Shown piece by piece: positions 45,802-55,338 of a stretch of 64,000 nt of DNA (the first letter of the stretch is position 1; each line of letters begins with the position of its first letter). A program made the position numbers and the translations under genes. The stretch lies in contig NZ_FXUE01000003.1 of NCBI RefSeq assembly GCF_900182935.1, forward strand, positions 186,001 to 250,000. Reading direction: 5' to 3'. This DNA is from Fibrobacter sp. UWB10. GTDB lineage: Bacteria; Fibrobacterota; Fibrobacteria; Fibrobacterales; Fibrobacteraceae. Below the pieces are notes generated by a model. That model worked only from the letters and a program-made list of their open reading frames with translations. It ran no database searches and had not been told where the DNA came from.

Positions 45802-48800
45802 ATGGAAAAACATCAAGGTTCTTTTGCTTTTTACGGGGTCGTTTTTTCACAGGTTGCTTCGACCACGGCCCTCGTTGCCCTCATGGAATTGGTGCTTAAC
45901 CGTTTACATTTATTTGAATCAAGCGATAGCTCGTTTATAGTTTTGCACCTTTTGATTCTTTTGCCTTGCGTGCTGCTTGTAACACCTGCCGGCTATTTTT
46001 CGGATAAATATCCTAAAGAACGCGTTTTGCGCATTATTTCACTGTTGCTTTTGCCTGCTGTGGGTGTGTTTGGTGTTGCGTCGTATGTTGGGAGTATGAC
46101 TTTTGTGTTTGCGGCTGCGGCCCTTTTCTTTGTGCTGCAAGCGATTGCTTCGCCGGCAAAGAGCGGTTACCTTAAAGAATTGGTGGGCGTGCGTATGCTG
46201 GCAAATGGGGCTGGCTGGTTCAGTATCGTTACCTTTGTAAGCTTGCTGTTGTCGGCAGCGGCGACCGCGGTTGCGTTTGAACAGATTGCTCCGCAGACGT
46301 TGGATTTTGCCCATTTGATGCAGGGCGTGCTCCCGATTATTGCTGGCATTGCGGGTGTTGAACTCTTGGGCGTGGTGTTTGCGTTTATGCTGCCCTCGAT
46401 TGGCGCCTACGATGCCGAAATGAAATTCCCCTGGAGCCGCTACTACAATTTTGCCTTTACCCGCCGCAAGTTCAGGAAGGCTTGGAAGAACCGTGCGCTC
46501 CGCCAGTCGATTATTGGCCTTTCCATGTTCTGGGTCATGATCTTCTTGCTGTTGTTCATTGTGCAGGAAATGTTCGGCTCGGGTTCGCTGTTCGATAAGG
46601 ATTTGAAGGCGAACTATGCGATTGTGGGCACGATTGTGGGCTTGGTGGTTGGTTCTTACTACGCTATGCGCATGTCCAAGGCTTTTATTGAAATGGGCCT
46701 TATTCCGCTGGGTACGGCTGGCGCTGCAGCCCTGATTCTGATTATTCCGTTTATTCCGCGACCCTACAATGCGGTTGCGTTTGCCTTGCTCGGTTTCTGT
46801 GGCGGGCTTTATGCGCTCCCGATGTTTGCGATGCTCCTGTATAATACCAAGCCGCGCTCGGCTGGTCATGTGCTTTCGATTAGCAATGCGGTGCAGAACA
46901 TTTGCATTATCGCTTTTGACGTGCTTTTGATGGTGGCGCTCAAGTACCTGAACTTTGGGCGCATGGACTTGTTCTTTATTTTGGGTATTTTCTGCTTGGC
47001 TGGCACGGTGTGGGCTCTTTGGGCCATGCCGCATACATTGCTCCGTCAGTTACTGCGTTCGGCGCTTTCGATTCACTACAAGTTCTTGGTGTCGGGCGTA
47101 CAGAATATTCCGTGGGAAGGCCCGGTACTGTTGGTGGGTAACCATATTTCGTACATCGACTGGGCTCTGATCCAGATGGCAAGCCCGAGGCCCATGCGCT
47201 TTGTGATTACGCGCAGACCGTATGAAAAGTGGTATGTGCGCCTGCTGCTTTCGCAGATGAAGACGATCAACTTGGATATTTCGAACCCGGCTCCTGCGAT
47301 GGAAAGTGCGCGCCGTGCGCTGTTGCGTGGTGAAGCTGTTGTGATGTTCCCCGAAAACGCAATGACTTCGACCGGTAACATGAACCGCTTTAGACTTGAT
47401 TATTCGGCGGCTATTCGCGATGTGCCTAAGGTTAAGTTGTTGCCGTTCTATGTGCAGGGCCTGTGGGGTAGTTCGTATTCTATGGCCGATGCAGGCTTTA
47501 AGGACTTGGTACATTCGGGTGGACGTATTGTGACGGTTGCTTTTGGTAACGAACTCCCGCTTGAAGCGGACCCCGTAACGATTAAGCGCGCCGTGCAGGA
47601 ACTTTCTATTACCGCTTGGGAAACTTACATCCGCAAGCTTCGTCCGGTGGCTTCTGCTTGGATTCGTACGGCAAAGAAGGTGGGGAGTGGCCCGTCGGTG
47701 TATAGCCCCGACGGCAAGCACTTGTCTGCCCATACGCTTACGACTGCGGTTCTTTCTTTTGCCAAGGTTATTGATAAATTAACTACCGGCGAAAAGCAGG
47801 TGGGTGTGTTGATTCCGCCTTCGGGCCCGGGTATTATTGCAAACATGGCATGTCTGGTGCGCGGTAAGACGGTTTACAACTTGAACTACACCAATACGCC
47901 CGAAACCATGGACTATTGCTGTGGTGTTGCCGAAGTCAAGAGCATTATTACCGCGAAGGTCTTTGTCGAAAAGTTGAAGCAGAAGGGCATTAACATGGAC
48001 ATTCTGCTTTCGAAGTACAAAGTGTACTACATGGAAGACCTGAAGGAAATGATTCCGAAGAGTGCCTTGATTCTCAACTTCTTGAGAGTGCTCGTGTTGC
48101 CGGCTTGGTACTTGGAACTAAGATTCTTCAAGAAAGTGACGCTTGATGATGTGGCTACGGTTATCTTTAGTTCGGGCTCCGAAGGTAGGCCGAAGGGCGT
48201 GGAACTCACGCATTACAACTTGATGGGTAACATTAAACAGTGCGAAAGCGTGCTGAACCCTTGCCAAGACGACGTGTTCTTGGGTTCGCTCCCGCTGTTC
48301 CATGCGTTCGGTTTTTCGATTACGACGATGCTTTGTCTTGTTGAAGGTGTGCCGGTGGCCACCTGCCCTGATCCGACCGATGCAAAGCTTGTGTCGCGTA
48401 TTTGTGCTCAGTTCAAGGTGTCATTCATGGTGGCGACGGGCACGTTCCTGCGCATGTGGGGTGTGAACCGCGCGGTACACCCGCTGATGTTTGCAAGCGT
48501 GCGCCGCATTTACGCCGGTGCCGAAAAGATTCGCGAAGACGTGCGCCAGCTTTACCGCACCAAATTCAAACTTGAAATCTTTGAAGGCTTCGGCTGTACC
48601 GAGACGACTCCTGTGGCTGCCGTGAATACCAAGGACACCTTGATGGATGACTACAAGACCGTTCTTGTGGGCAACAAGCCGGGTACCGTGGGCGCACCGC
48701 TGCCGGGTACGCAGTTCCGCATTGTGGACCCCGATACCATGGAAGAACTGCCCGTTGGTGAAGATGGCTTGATTTTGATTGGCGGTGCCCAGATTATGAA

Positions 48801-49254
48801 GGGCTACCTCAAGAACCCCGAAAAGACGGCGCAGGCGATTGCAATCATTAACGGTCGCCGTTGGTACAAGACGGGCGACAAGGGCCATGTGGACGAAGAC
48901 GGCTATCTGACGATTGTGGACCGCTACAGCCGCTTTGCAAAGCTCGGCGGTGAAATGGTGAGCTTGGGCTCGGTCGACTTCAAGATTTCGGAAACCACGT
49001 TCTTTGAGGGCGTGGACCACTTTACGGTGGCCGTGCCCGATGGCTCCAAGGGCGAAAAGATTGCCCTGTTGTTTGCAGGCGATATTTCTGAAGACGAGGC
49101 CAAGGATAGGCTCAAGCAGGTGGGACTCCCGCCGCTCATGCAGCCGTCTTATGTGCTCAAACTCGATGATTTGCCCAAGTTGGGCTCCGGAAAGTGTGAC
49201 TTCCAGACCGGCAAGAAGATTGCTATGGAAAGACTTGGACTTAAAAACGAATAG
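45802..49254 (+). CDS. LplT-like transporter / acyltransferase / acyl-ACP synthetase fusion (copy 2)
   Basis: 1150 aa from ATG 45802 (AAGGA upstream; an earlier in-frame start would overlap the terminator). Same three-part plan as the gene at 9337-12732: MFS-type membrane domain (~1-415), PlsC-type acyltransferase with HX4D in GNHISYIDW (~447), and AMP-forming ligase with IFSSGSEGRPKGVELTH (~787), FEGFGCTETTPVA and YKTGDKG. The acyltransferase motif reads FPENAM where the family and copy 1 have FPEG, which could alter activity or lipid choice. Role: re-acylation of lysophospholipids or a related lipid at the inner membrane. SUI1 gene follows after 9 bp. Confidence 0.92.
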   Translation: MEKHQGSFAFYGVVFSQVASTTALVALMELVLNRLHLFESSDSSFIVLHLLILLPCVLLVTPAGYFSDKYPKERVLRIISLLLLPAVGVFGVASYVGSMTFVFAAAALFFVLQAIASPAKSGYLKELVGVRMLANGAGWFSIVTFVSLLLSAAATAVAFEQIAPQTLDFAHLMQGVLPIIAGIAGVELLGVVFAFMLPSIGAYDAEMKFPWSRYYNFAFTRRKFRKAWKNRALRQSIIGLSMFWVMIFLLLFIVQEMFGSGSLFDKDLKANYAIVGTIVGLVVGSYYAMRMSKAFIEMGLIPLGTAGAAALILIIPFIPRPYNAVAFALLGFCGGLYALPMFAMLLYNTKPRSAGHVLSISNAVQNICIIAFDVLLMVALKYLNFGRMDLFFILGIFCLAGTVWALWAMPHTLLRQLLRSALSIHYKFLVSGVQNIPWEGPVLLVGNHISYIDWALIQMASPRPMRFVITRRPYEKWYVRLLLSQMKTINLDISNPAPAMESARRALLRGEAVVMFPENAMTSTGNMNRFRLDYSAAIRDVPKVKLLPFYVQGLWGSSYSMADAGFKDLVHSGGRIVTVAFGNELPLEADPVTIKRAVQELSITAWETYIRKLRPVASAWIRTAKKVGSGPSVYSPDGKHLSAHTLTTAVLSFAKVIDKLTTGEKQVGVLIPPSGPGIIANMACLVRGKTVYNLNYTNTPETMDYCCGVAEVKSIITAKVFVEKLKQKGINMDILLSKYKVYYMEDLKEMIPKSALILNFLRVLVLPAWYLELRFFKKVTLDDVATVIFSSGSEGRPKGVELTHYNLMGNIKQCESVLNPCQDDVFLGSLPLFHAFGFSITTMLCLVEGVPVATCPDPTDAKLVSRICAQFKVSFMVATGTFLRMWGVNRAVHPLMFASVRRIYAGAEKIREDVRQLYRTKFKLEIFEGFGCTETTPVAAVNTKDTLMDDYKTVLVGNKPGTVGAPLPGTQFRIVDPDTMEELPVGEDGLILIGGAQIMKGYLKNPEKTAQAIAIINGRRWYKTGDKGHVDEDGYLTIVDRYSRFAKLGGEMVSLGSVDFKISETTFFEGVDHFTVAVPDGSKGEKIALLFAGDISEDEAKDRLKQVGLPPLMQPSYVLKLDDLPKLGSGKCDFQTGKKIAMERLGLKNE

Positions 49255-49263
49255 AGGTTGGTA

Positions 49264-49593
49264 ATGGGTATAGAGGAACGTTCTACATTGGTTTATTCTA
49301 CCGCTTTGGGTGGCCGCGTTAAGCAGGAAAAGCCCAAGGCTGAACGCCCGCAGGGCGATGGCGTGGTGCGAATCCAGTTAAAGCGCCTAGGCGGCGGTAA
49401 AATGGCCAGTGTAGTGACCGGAGTACCGCTTGATGAACCTGAACTCAAGGAACTTGGCCGCGAACTCAAGCAAAAGTGCGGGGTAGGCGGCTCGGTCAAG
49501 GATTTTGTGATTGAAATCCAGGGGGACAAGCGAAATCTGCTTAAAACGGAGCTTGAAAAGCGCGGGTATACGGTAAAACTCGCCGGTGGCTAA
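49264..49593 (+). CDS. SUI1/eIF1-family (YciH-like) translation factor
   Basis: 109 aa from ATG 49264, with AGAGG six bases upstream overlapping the previous stop; a TTG six bases earlier is rejected. The C-terminal half is the SUI1 domain: VVRIQLKRLGGGKMASVVTG, LKQKCGVGGSVKDFVIEIQG and KRGYTVKLAGG. Bacterial YciH-type proteins bind the 30S subunit and influence initiation fidelity. It probably shares a transcript with the LplT-Aas gene. Confidence 0.93.
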   Translation: MGIEERSTLVYSTALGGRVKQEKPKAERPQGDGVVRIQLKRLGGGKMASVVTGVPLDEPELKELGRELKQKCGVGGSVKDFVIEIQGDKRNLLKTELEKRGYTVKLAGG

Positions 49594-49638
49594 AATTGCC
49601 TATTTTGGGCATGATTTATATCACCAAATAAAAAAAGT

Positions 49639-49670
49639 CGGTGCTTTTTGTAAAAAAAAAGAATATCTTT
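49639..49670 (+). promoter_or_regulatory. Conserved promoter-like element before the FecR gene
   Basis: CGGTGCTTTTTGTA, 11 bases, TATCTTT; identical blocks and spacing to 14696-14727. The box ends 27 bases before the ATG at 49698. Confidence 0.5.
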
Positions 49671-49697
49671 TGTCTTGATAGAGAAAGGGGCAAAATA

Positions 49698-51326
49698 ATG
49701 TTCAGTATTTCTGTTTCAGGCAAAATGTTTCTACGTACAATGATGGTTCTTGCCGTGATTCCGGCAATGGTTTTCTCGGCTCCGGCAGTGGGTACTGCCC
49801 GTATGAAGGTGGGTACTGTTGAACGTTGGAAGGCGAAACAAGACCTGTGGAAACCGATCGGAAACGGCGCTAAGGTTTATCAGACTGATAAGGTGCGCAC
49901 CGGCGAGGAATCCGAAGTTACTATCGGCCTCCAAGACGGCAGCGCCATTAGAATCGGCGAAAAATCCGTTGTTGAAATGGAAACCCTTTTTGAGCCTAAC
50001 GATGAAGGCGGATTTGAAACCAAGATTGACGTTGAAAAAGGCTTCTTGAACTTTGCTGTTCATAAACTTAAAAGCAAAAAATCGAAGTTTATCTTTAAGA
50101 CCGGGACAGCAACTGCATCGATCCGCGGTACCGAAGGTTACATTGGTGGCGAAGATGTTTTCTTTGCCGGTTTGAAGACGGGTAAACTCGAAATTACGCC
50201 CAACGGCTCTGACCAGTCCGTTATGATTGGTGCTGGTGAAACGACTTTCGGCAGGGATTCCCTGGTGGTCGTAAAGCTTGCGTCTTCGGGTGAAGCTCGC
50301 TTTGCCAAGCGCTTGAGCAAGATTTTGGCAGACAAGTCCAAGTCTGTAAAGGATTTGCAGACTGAATTGCAGAAGGCTGACTCCACGTTCCAGGAAGAAC
50401 TGAAAGAAGAAGCCAAGAAGGCTGCAACGACGCTTCCGGAAAATGGCTTTATTGTAACGACCGGTTCTCCGGCTGATGTTTGCGAAGAAGGCCTTTCGAT
50501 TGACGGTTCGTATCGCACGGCCGATGAAAACGCTTCGTTGGTTTTGAAGGTCGGAAAGGGTTATACGTCGAACAACTTGATTCATGCAACCGATGGCCAA
50601 GCCCATTCGTTCTCTGAAAAGATTGTCATTAGCGATGAAAACGGACTTTGGACTGCAGACAAGGCTACGCTTGAATTCAAGGGCGCCGGCATTACCAGCT
50701 CCAAAACGGTAGACCTGCATGTCAACAAGGCTTGCGCAGAAGTGAACACCAAGGCTCCTTCGGTTGTAATTGCTTCGTACGATTCCTTGCGTTGCGTGGC
50801 CAATGTGTCGGTGGGTGAAATGAAAAACGATGCCGCCTTGTTGGCTTTTGAATCCGATGGCAGCCAGGTGTCCGAAGAAACGGTTACCAAGAACGCCCAA
50901 AAGCGTTTGAAATTGCAGAAGGGCCGTCATGAATATGTGGTTCGTGTTGAAGACCAGGCTGGAAACAAAACCGAAGTTTCAAAGAAAATGGGTTGCTATC
51001 CGAACAAACGATTCCCAATTGATGTCTTAGGAGGCCCGAAAGAAATCTTGAAGGTCCCGCCTCCGCCGCAAGATTTTGTTGACCGTATTACGCAAACGTT
51101 GCAGTTTAGAATCCGGATTCCCGAAAACGATCCTGAATATTTATACAAGGTAACGGTCCGACAAGCCGGGAAGGTTATCTTGCAGGAATCGCTCTCGCAA
51201 ATCCATACCTTGGATTACCAGATTCCTGTAACGCTTTCACGTAGCACGAGAAATATTATCGATATCGAAGTCGTCCATAAGAGTGGCTACATATCGAGAG
51301 CTAAGAAGGAATACGAGGTTCGTTAA
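49698..51326 (+). CDS. Secreted FecR-domain protein
   Basis: 542 aa from ATG 49698 (AAAGGGG upstream). Signal peptide to about residue 30 (VFSAPAV). A FecR domain (~35-165) is clear: TARMKVGTVERWK, KVYQTDKVRTGEESEVTIGL and QDGSAIRIGEKSVVEM, then FLNFAVHKLKSKKSKFIFKTG and ATASIRGTEGYIGG. There is no anti-sigma membrane anchor, so this is the secreted type, not a signal transducer. A charged helical stretch (~215-240) and Ig-like repeats (~255-430) follow. TAATG couples it to the next gene (stop 51324-51326, start 51326), so the two products likely work together at the outer membrane. Confidence 0.85.
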   Translation: MFSISVSGKMFLRTMMVLAVIPAMVFSAPAVGTARMKVGTVERWKAKQDLWKPIGNGAKVYQTDKVRTGEESEVTIGLQDGSAIRIGEKSVVEMETLFEPNDEGGFETKIDVEKGFLNFAVHKLKSKKSKFIFKTGTATASIRGTEGYIGGEDVFFAGLKTGKLEITPNGSDQSVMIGAGETTFGRDSLVVVKLASSGEARFAKRLSKILADKSKSVKDLQTELQKADSTFQEELKEEAKKAATTLPENGFIVTTGSPADVCEEGLSIDGSYRTADENASLVLKVGKGYTSNNLIHATDGQAHSFSEKIVISDENGLWTADKATLEFKGAGITSSKTVDLHVNKACAEVNTKAPSVVIASYDSLRCVANVSVGEMKNDAALLAFESDGSQVSEETVTKNAQKRLKLQKGRHEYVVRVEDQAGNKTEVSKKMGCYPNKRFPIDVLGGPKEILKVPPPPQDFVDRITQTLQFRIRIPENDPEYLYKVTVRQAGKVILQESLSQIHTLDYQIPVTLSRSTRNIIDIEVVHKSGYISRAKKEYEVR

Positions 51327-54300
51327 TGAAATTAAGGGATTGGACCTTAACGATAATATTTATGGCAGCACTCCAAGTGAGTGCTTTTGCCGTTGATAGG
51401 GAACCCGGGCAAGGGAGCGTTATCGGGGGAGATGTCAGCGGATTCTTGAAAAAGGATCGTTCTCCGTACTTGGTGAAGGAAACTTTGGTGGTTCCAGAAG
51501 GAAAGGCCTTGATTGTAGAAGCCGGTACGGTACTTTATTTTTCTGCAGGAACGGGTATCGACGTTCGCGGGGGCTCGCTTGCCGTGATGGGTGAAAATGC
51601 CAATCCCGTTTTGATGACTTCTGCCGAAGATGGTGCTCTGTGGAATGGTGTCTCGATTACGGGCGTTAAACCTTCTGAAATCCAGGGGACGCATCTTAAA
51701 AATGCGGTGTACGGCTATTCTGTGGAAAGCGGATCTCTAGAAGTTCGTGACGGTATCATTTCGAATGTAGAACGTGCTGCAGTTTATGTGCGCAACGGTT
51801 CTTTCGATATGCAGTGGTCCAAAATTGAAAAGTGCCCGAATGTGGGCGTGTGGGCGGTACAAGATGCAGCCGTCGATATCGATGCGTCTACGCTGTCGGG
51901 TAACAACATAGCGATTGTTGCGGGTGAAGGCTCTTCGGTCAATTTAAAACGTTCGCAGCTGAACGTAAACGAAGTGGCTGTACTTGATTTCGGTGACAAC
52001 GATTTCAAACAAAGAAATTCGACTATTGAAGGTAACGAAATTGGTTATGTTTCTGCCGACATTCCTCCTCAAAATGTACGACCTGCGTTAGAGAACAACC
52101 AGAAGCTATTCTCGAGCAACGTGGAAGACTATTTTGACCAATTGCGCGAACATCCCAATAATCCTTATGCAAATACCATGAAGTTTTCAGCCTTGCAAAA
52201 GGAAACCGTGGATTCTTCTTGGAATGTTTCGGGTAATGTGGGTATCGAAATTGGCTATCATAAGGTGATGACTCGCCATAATTCTTCGGGTAAAACGTAC
52301 GAGTCGCAAGGGGATTCGGTGTTGCCGGGCGAACGTTATATCAACTATTTCCAGGTGCCGGGTTTCTTTACCAACATCAATGCGAACTTGTTGATGAAAT
52401 CGCCTACGGGGGCAACTTTTGAATTTGTAGCCGATGTATCGAGCGATGCATGGGACAATTTCAAAATTTACCAGTTGCAGGCCAGCTATACCGACGATAT
52501 GCAACGATTGGTACTGGGTGATTTTTATGCAAACGGCGGTGACCTTTATTTGGCAGGAGTTAGCGCTTTTGGTGCTAGTTACGATATAAACCTGATGAAG
52601 AGAACTGCATACGATCCGATGTTTGTTGGGTCAGTCTTTGCCGGTGAAGTGAGAGCACCTAAGTTACCAGGTAAACGCAATTATGATGTGTACAAGGACT
52701 ACATTGACGATGGTGAAGCCGAAGCGCAGAGAATGGTTGCTGGCGGCAAGGTCCGTTGGAATATGCACCGACGCTTTAATGGAACCTTGGGCTTTATTGG
52801 AAGCAAAGATTACGTGGAAGACCCGTTCCTGAGAGACGGCATGGATGCGAATACGAATACCATGAACCCGGTGATTTCTTCGAGAAACATCTTTGCTGAT
52901 GGAAACTGGTTGTTTTACCCAGGTGATATCAAGTTGAATGGTCAAATTGCGATGGGGGCTGCCGATACGGCGAATGCCGCCAAGATTCGTGCGATCAACC
53001 AGGTGTTTTCAGAAGCCGGACTGGATGCGTCTAATTTTGCATTGCTCAACAAGCTCATGAACAATGTGAACGAAGTGAATTCGCTGAGTAGGAGCCAGTT
53101 GGAATCAATCTTTGGCGAAAATTCCATGATGACGCCAACTGAAATGCGTGCTGAATTGAAAAGATTGCTGGCGAAGGCCTCGGATGTGGCAAAAGGGATT
53201 CATACCGATGATGTTAGCCCTGCAAGTGGTGATTTCTGGGGACATGAACACTTGGCGTTCTCGGGCGCTTACCAGTGGTCGAATTCGAAAACCTTTGTTG
53301 AAGGTTTCTTTAGATATGTGGGAAGCGAGTATTACAGCGCCGGTTCTGATGGCTTGCTGCAGAATACGCGTATGATTGGCGGTAACTTGAAACACAAGGT
53401 TTATGAATTCTGGGACTTGGGTTTTGGTTATACCATGAATGTTGAAAATGCTGCTGGTCAAGGTGATGACTACAACGTATTTGGCTTGGGTGAAGGAACC
53501 CAGTTAGGACTTACGGGTGCTGAAAGCGGTTGGCTTAAAGAACATGAACAAGACCCGGTGAGAACGCTCTACATTCATGATGGTTACTTGAAGAATGATT
53601 TTAAGTTGAATGAAAAAATGGGTCTTTCGTTCAAGTATTCGTTCAACTATAGGACTCGTAATACTCCGCAGCGTCTGTATGCCAACTATTCTGCTTCGTC
53701 TGGCATTTATAATGATCCGTGGTTCAAGGAAATTCCTGGTCGCTCGACTTTCGAGGTTGCCGATAGTTTGGATACGGTTGTTATCGATTCGATTCGATGG
53801 GCGAACTATTATGCGCTTTCGAACGAAGAATATTTGGCGACTCAGTTCGAAGAAAAGTTGATGAAGCATACCCTCGAATTGGGGTGGTCCTACAAAATGA
53901 GCAAGAATATGCTGAAGTTGGGAACGGCTTTGATCGTGTTTAAGGATATGTCTGACTTTGTGCAGAAGGATAAAATTTCTCGATTTAGCTTCACGAATGA
54001 AACCTATGGTATTTTAGGGTATTATTTCCATGGCAGCGATTACTTGGAACAGCGTTTCCCGATGTCGTTGACAACATCGTTCGAAGGTTTCAAGAATACG
54101 ATGGCCTTGACACCTAGGTACAAGCTTTATAATCGTAACGACATGAGTGAATTTGAATGGAACTTCATGGACAACATGGATATTACGATTTGCCCGAAAC
54201 TCCTTGAACTTTCAATGGGTGGCGGTATTCGTCAGAATTTCTTGAGTTACGAAATCGATGATACGGATTATGATGAAATGGAATTGGATATAGATGCCTC

Positions 54301-54439
54301 TACAAAACTGCGTGTGCATCATTCCCAGTCCTTGTATTCTGATTGGACTGTGGGCGTTCTATTCAATTATCGTCCGGATAACAAGGCTGACCAGTACAAG
54401 GATTTCTATATCATAGCGGCCTTGAATTACGATTTCTAA
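51326..54439 (+). CDS. Beta-helix plus beta-barrel outer-membrane protein
   Basis: 1037 aa. Signal peptide 1-22 (VSAFAVD). Residues ~25-270 repeat short strands (GGSLAVMGENANPVLMTSAE, ESGSLEVRDGIISNVERAAV, VNLKRSQLNVNEVAVLDFGD) as in right-handed parallel beta-helix domains. From ~300 to the end, alternating aromatic strands (TFEFVADVSS, LGFGYTMNVENA, LSFKYSFNYRTRN, YSDWTVGVLFNYRP, ending FYIIAALNYDF with a terminal Phe) fit a large outer-membrane barrel. A helical insert at ~555-620 may be periplasmic. No family name is sure. Translationally coupled (TAATG) to the FecR-domain gene upstream. Confidence 0.75.
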   Translation: MKLRDWTLTIIFMAALQVSAFAVDREPGQGSVIGGDVSGFLKKDRSPYLVKETLVVPEGKALIVEAGTVLYFSAGTGIDVRGGSLAVMGENANPVLMTSAEDGALWNGVSITGVKPSEIQGTHLKNAVYGYSVESGSLEVRDGIISNVERAAVYVRNGSFDMQWSKIEKCPNVGVWAVQDAAVDIDASTLSGNNIAIVAGEGSSVNLKRSQLNVNEVAVLDFGDNDFKQRNSTIEGNEIGYVSADIPPQNVRPALENNQKLFSSNVEDYFDQLREHPNNPYANTMKFSALQKETVDSSWNVSGNVGIEIGYHKVMTRHNSSGKTYESQGDSVLPGERYINYFQVPGFFTNINANLLMKSPTGATFEFVADVSSDAWDNFKIYQLQASYTDDMQRLVLGDFYANGGDLYLAGVSAFGASYDINLMKRTAYDPMFVGSVFAGEVRAPKLPGKRNYDVYKDYIDDGEAEAQRMVAGGKVRWNMHRRFNGTLGFIGSKDYVEDPFLRDGMDANTNTMNPVISSRNIFADGNWLFYPGDIKLNGQIAMGAADTANAAKIRAINQVFSEAGLDASNFALLNKLMNNVNEVNSLSRSQLESIFGENSMMTPTEMRAELKRLLAKASDVAKGIHTDDVSPASGDFWGHEHLAFSGAYQWSNSKTFVEGFFRYVGSEYYSAGSDGLLQNTRMIGGNLKHKVYEFWDLGFGYTMNVENAAGQGDDYNVFGLGEGTQLGLTGAESGWLKEHEQDPVRTLYIHDGYLKNDFKLNEKMGLSFKYSFNYRTRNTPQRLYANYSASSGIYNDPWFKEIPGRSTFEVADSLDTVVIDSIRWANYYALSNEEYLATQFEEKLMKHTLELGWSYKMSKNMLKLGTALIVFKDMSDFVQKDKISRFSFTNETYGILGYYFHGSDYLEQRFPMSLTTSFEGFKNTMALTPRYKLYNRNDMSEFEWNFMDNMDITICPKLLELSMGGGIRQNFLSYEIDDTDYDEMELDIDASTKLRVHHSQSLYSDWTVGVLFNYRPDNKADQYKDFYIIAALNYDF

Positions 54440-54445
54440 TTACTT

Positions 54446-55273
54446 ATGTACATCGGTTGTCATCTTTCTTCGTCTGCGGGCTTTCTTGCCATGGGCGAGA
54501 CCGCAGTTTCTATTGGTGCAAATACATTCCAGTTCTTTACGCGTAATCCGCGTGGTGGTGCAGCAAAGCCGTTTGACAAGGCGGATGCTGCGGCCTTGGT
54601 GAAATTGCTGGAGGCAAAACAGTTTGGTCCGATTTTGGCTCATGCGCCGTATACGCTGAATGCCTGCGCTGCAGACGAAGGCCTTAGGCAGTATGCGATT
54701 GACGTCATGAAAGACGACCTTTTCCGTATGGACCATTTCCCGGGAGCGATGTACAATTTTCATCCGGGAAGCCACGTCAAGCAGGGGGTCGAGGTGGGAA
54801 TAGACCTGATTTCGAAAGCCCTGAATCAGATTTTGACGCCGACGCAAAAGACGACGGTACTTTTGGAAACGATGGCCGGGAAGGGCTCCGAGGTGGGGCG
54901 CACCTTTGAAGAACTGCGGGCGATTATTGACCGCGTGGAACTTTCGGACAAGCTGGGCGTTTGTTTGGATACTTGCCATGTTTTTGATGGCGGTTACGAT
55001 ATCGTGGACCACTTGGACGATGTTTTGGCCGATTTTGATAAGGCGATTGGTTTAAATCGTTTGCGGGCCATCCATTTGAACGATTCCAAGAACCCGATGG
55101 GAAGCCATAAGGATCGTCATGAGGTTCTTGGGGGTGGTTTTATTGGTTTGGACGCTCTATTACGGATTGTAAATCATCCGAAACTTAAAAATTTGCCTTT
55201 TTACCTAGAAACACCGAATGAATTACCTGGATATGCCAAGGAAATTGCTATAGTTCGAAAGAGCTCAGGCTAG
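54446..55273 (+). CDS. nfo: Endonuclease IV (AP endonuclease)
   Basis: 275 aa, cytoplasmic. Cleaves DNA 5' to abasic sites in base-excision repair with a trinuclear zinc site. Metal ligands and motifs are visible: [75 protein letters not shown] and ETPNE. Length is typical. It starts 6 bp after the barrel gene, so it may ride on that operon. The pairing with envelope genes has no obvious logic. Confidence 0.97.
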   Translation: MYIGCHLSSSAGFLAMGETAVSIGANTFQFFTRNPRGGAAKPFDKADAAALVKLLEAKQFGPILAHAPYTLNACAADEGLRQYAIDVMKDDLFRMDHFPGAMYNFHPGSHVKQGVEVGIDLISKALNQILTPTQKTTVLLETMAGKGSEVGRTFEELRAIIDRVELSDKLGVCLDTCHVFDGGYDIVDHLDDVLADFDKAIGLNRLRAIHLNDSKNPMGSHKDRHEVLGGGFIGLDALLRIVNHPKLKNLPFYLETPNELPGYAKEIAIVRKSSG

Positions 55274-55338
55274 AGGTGTTTTATGTGCGGTTTCGGCGGT
55301 AAACAGATTTGTGTACACGTGAACTAGGGATTGTTCGT

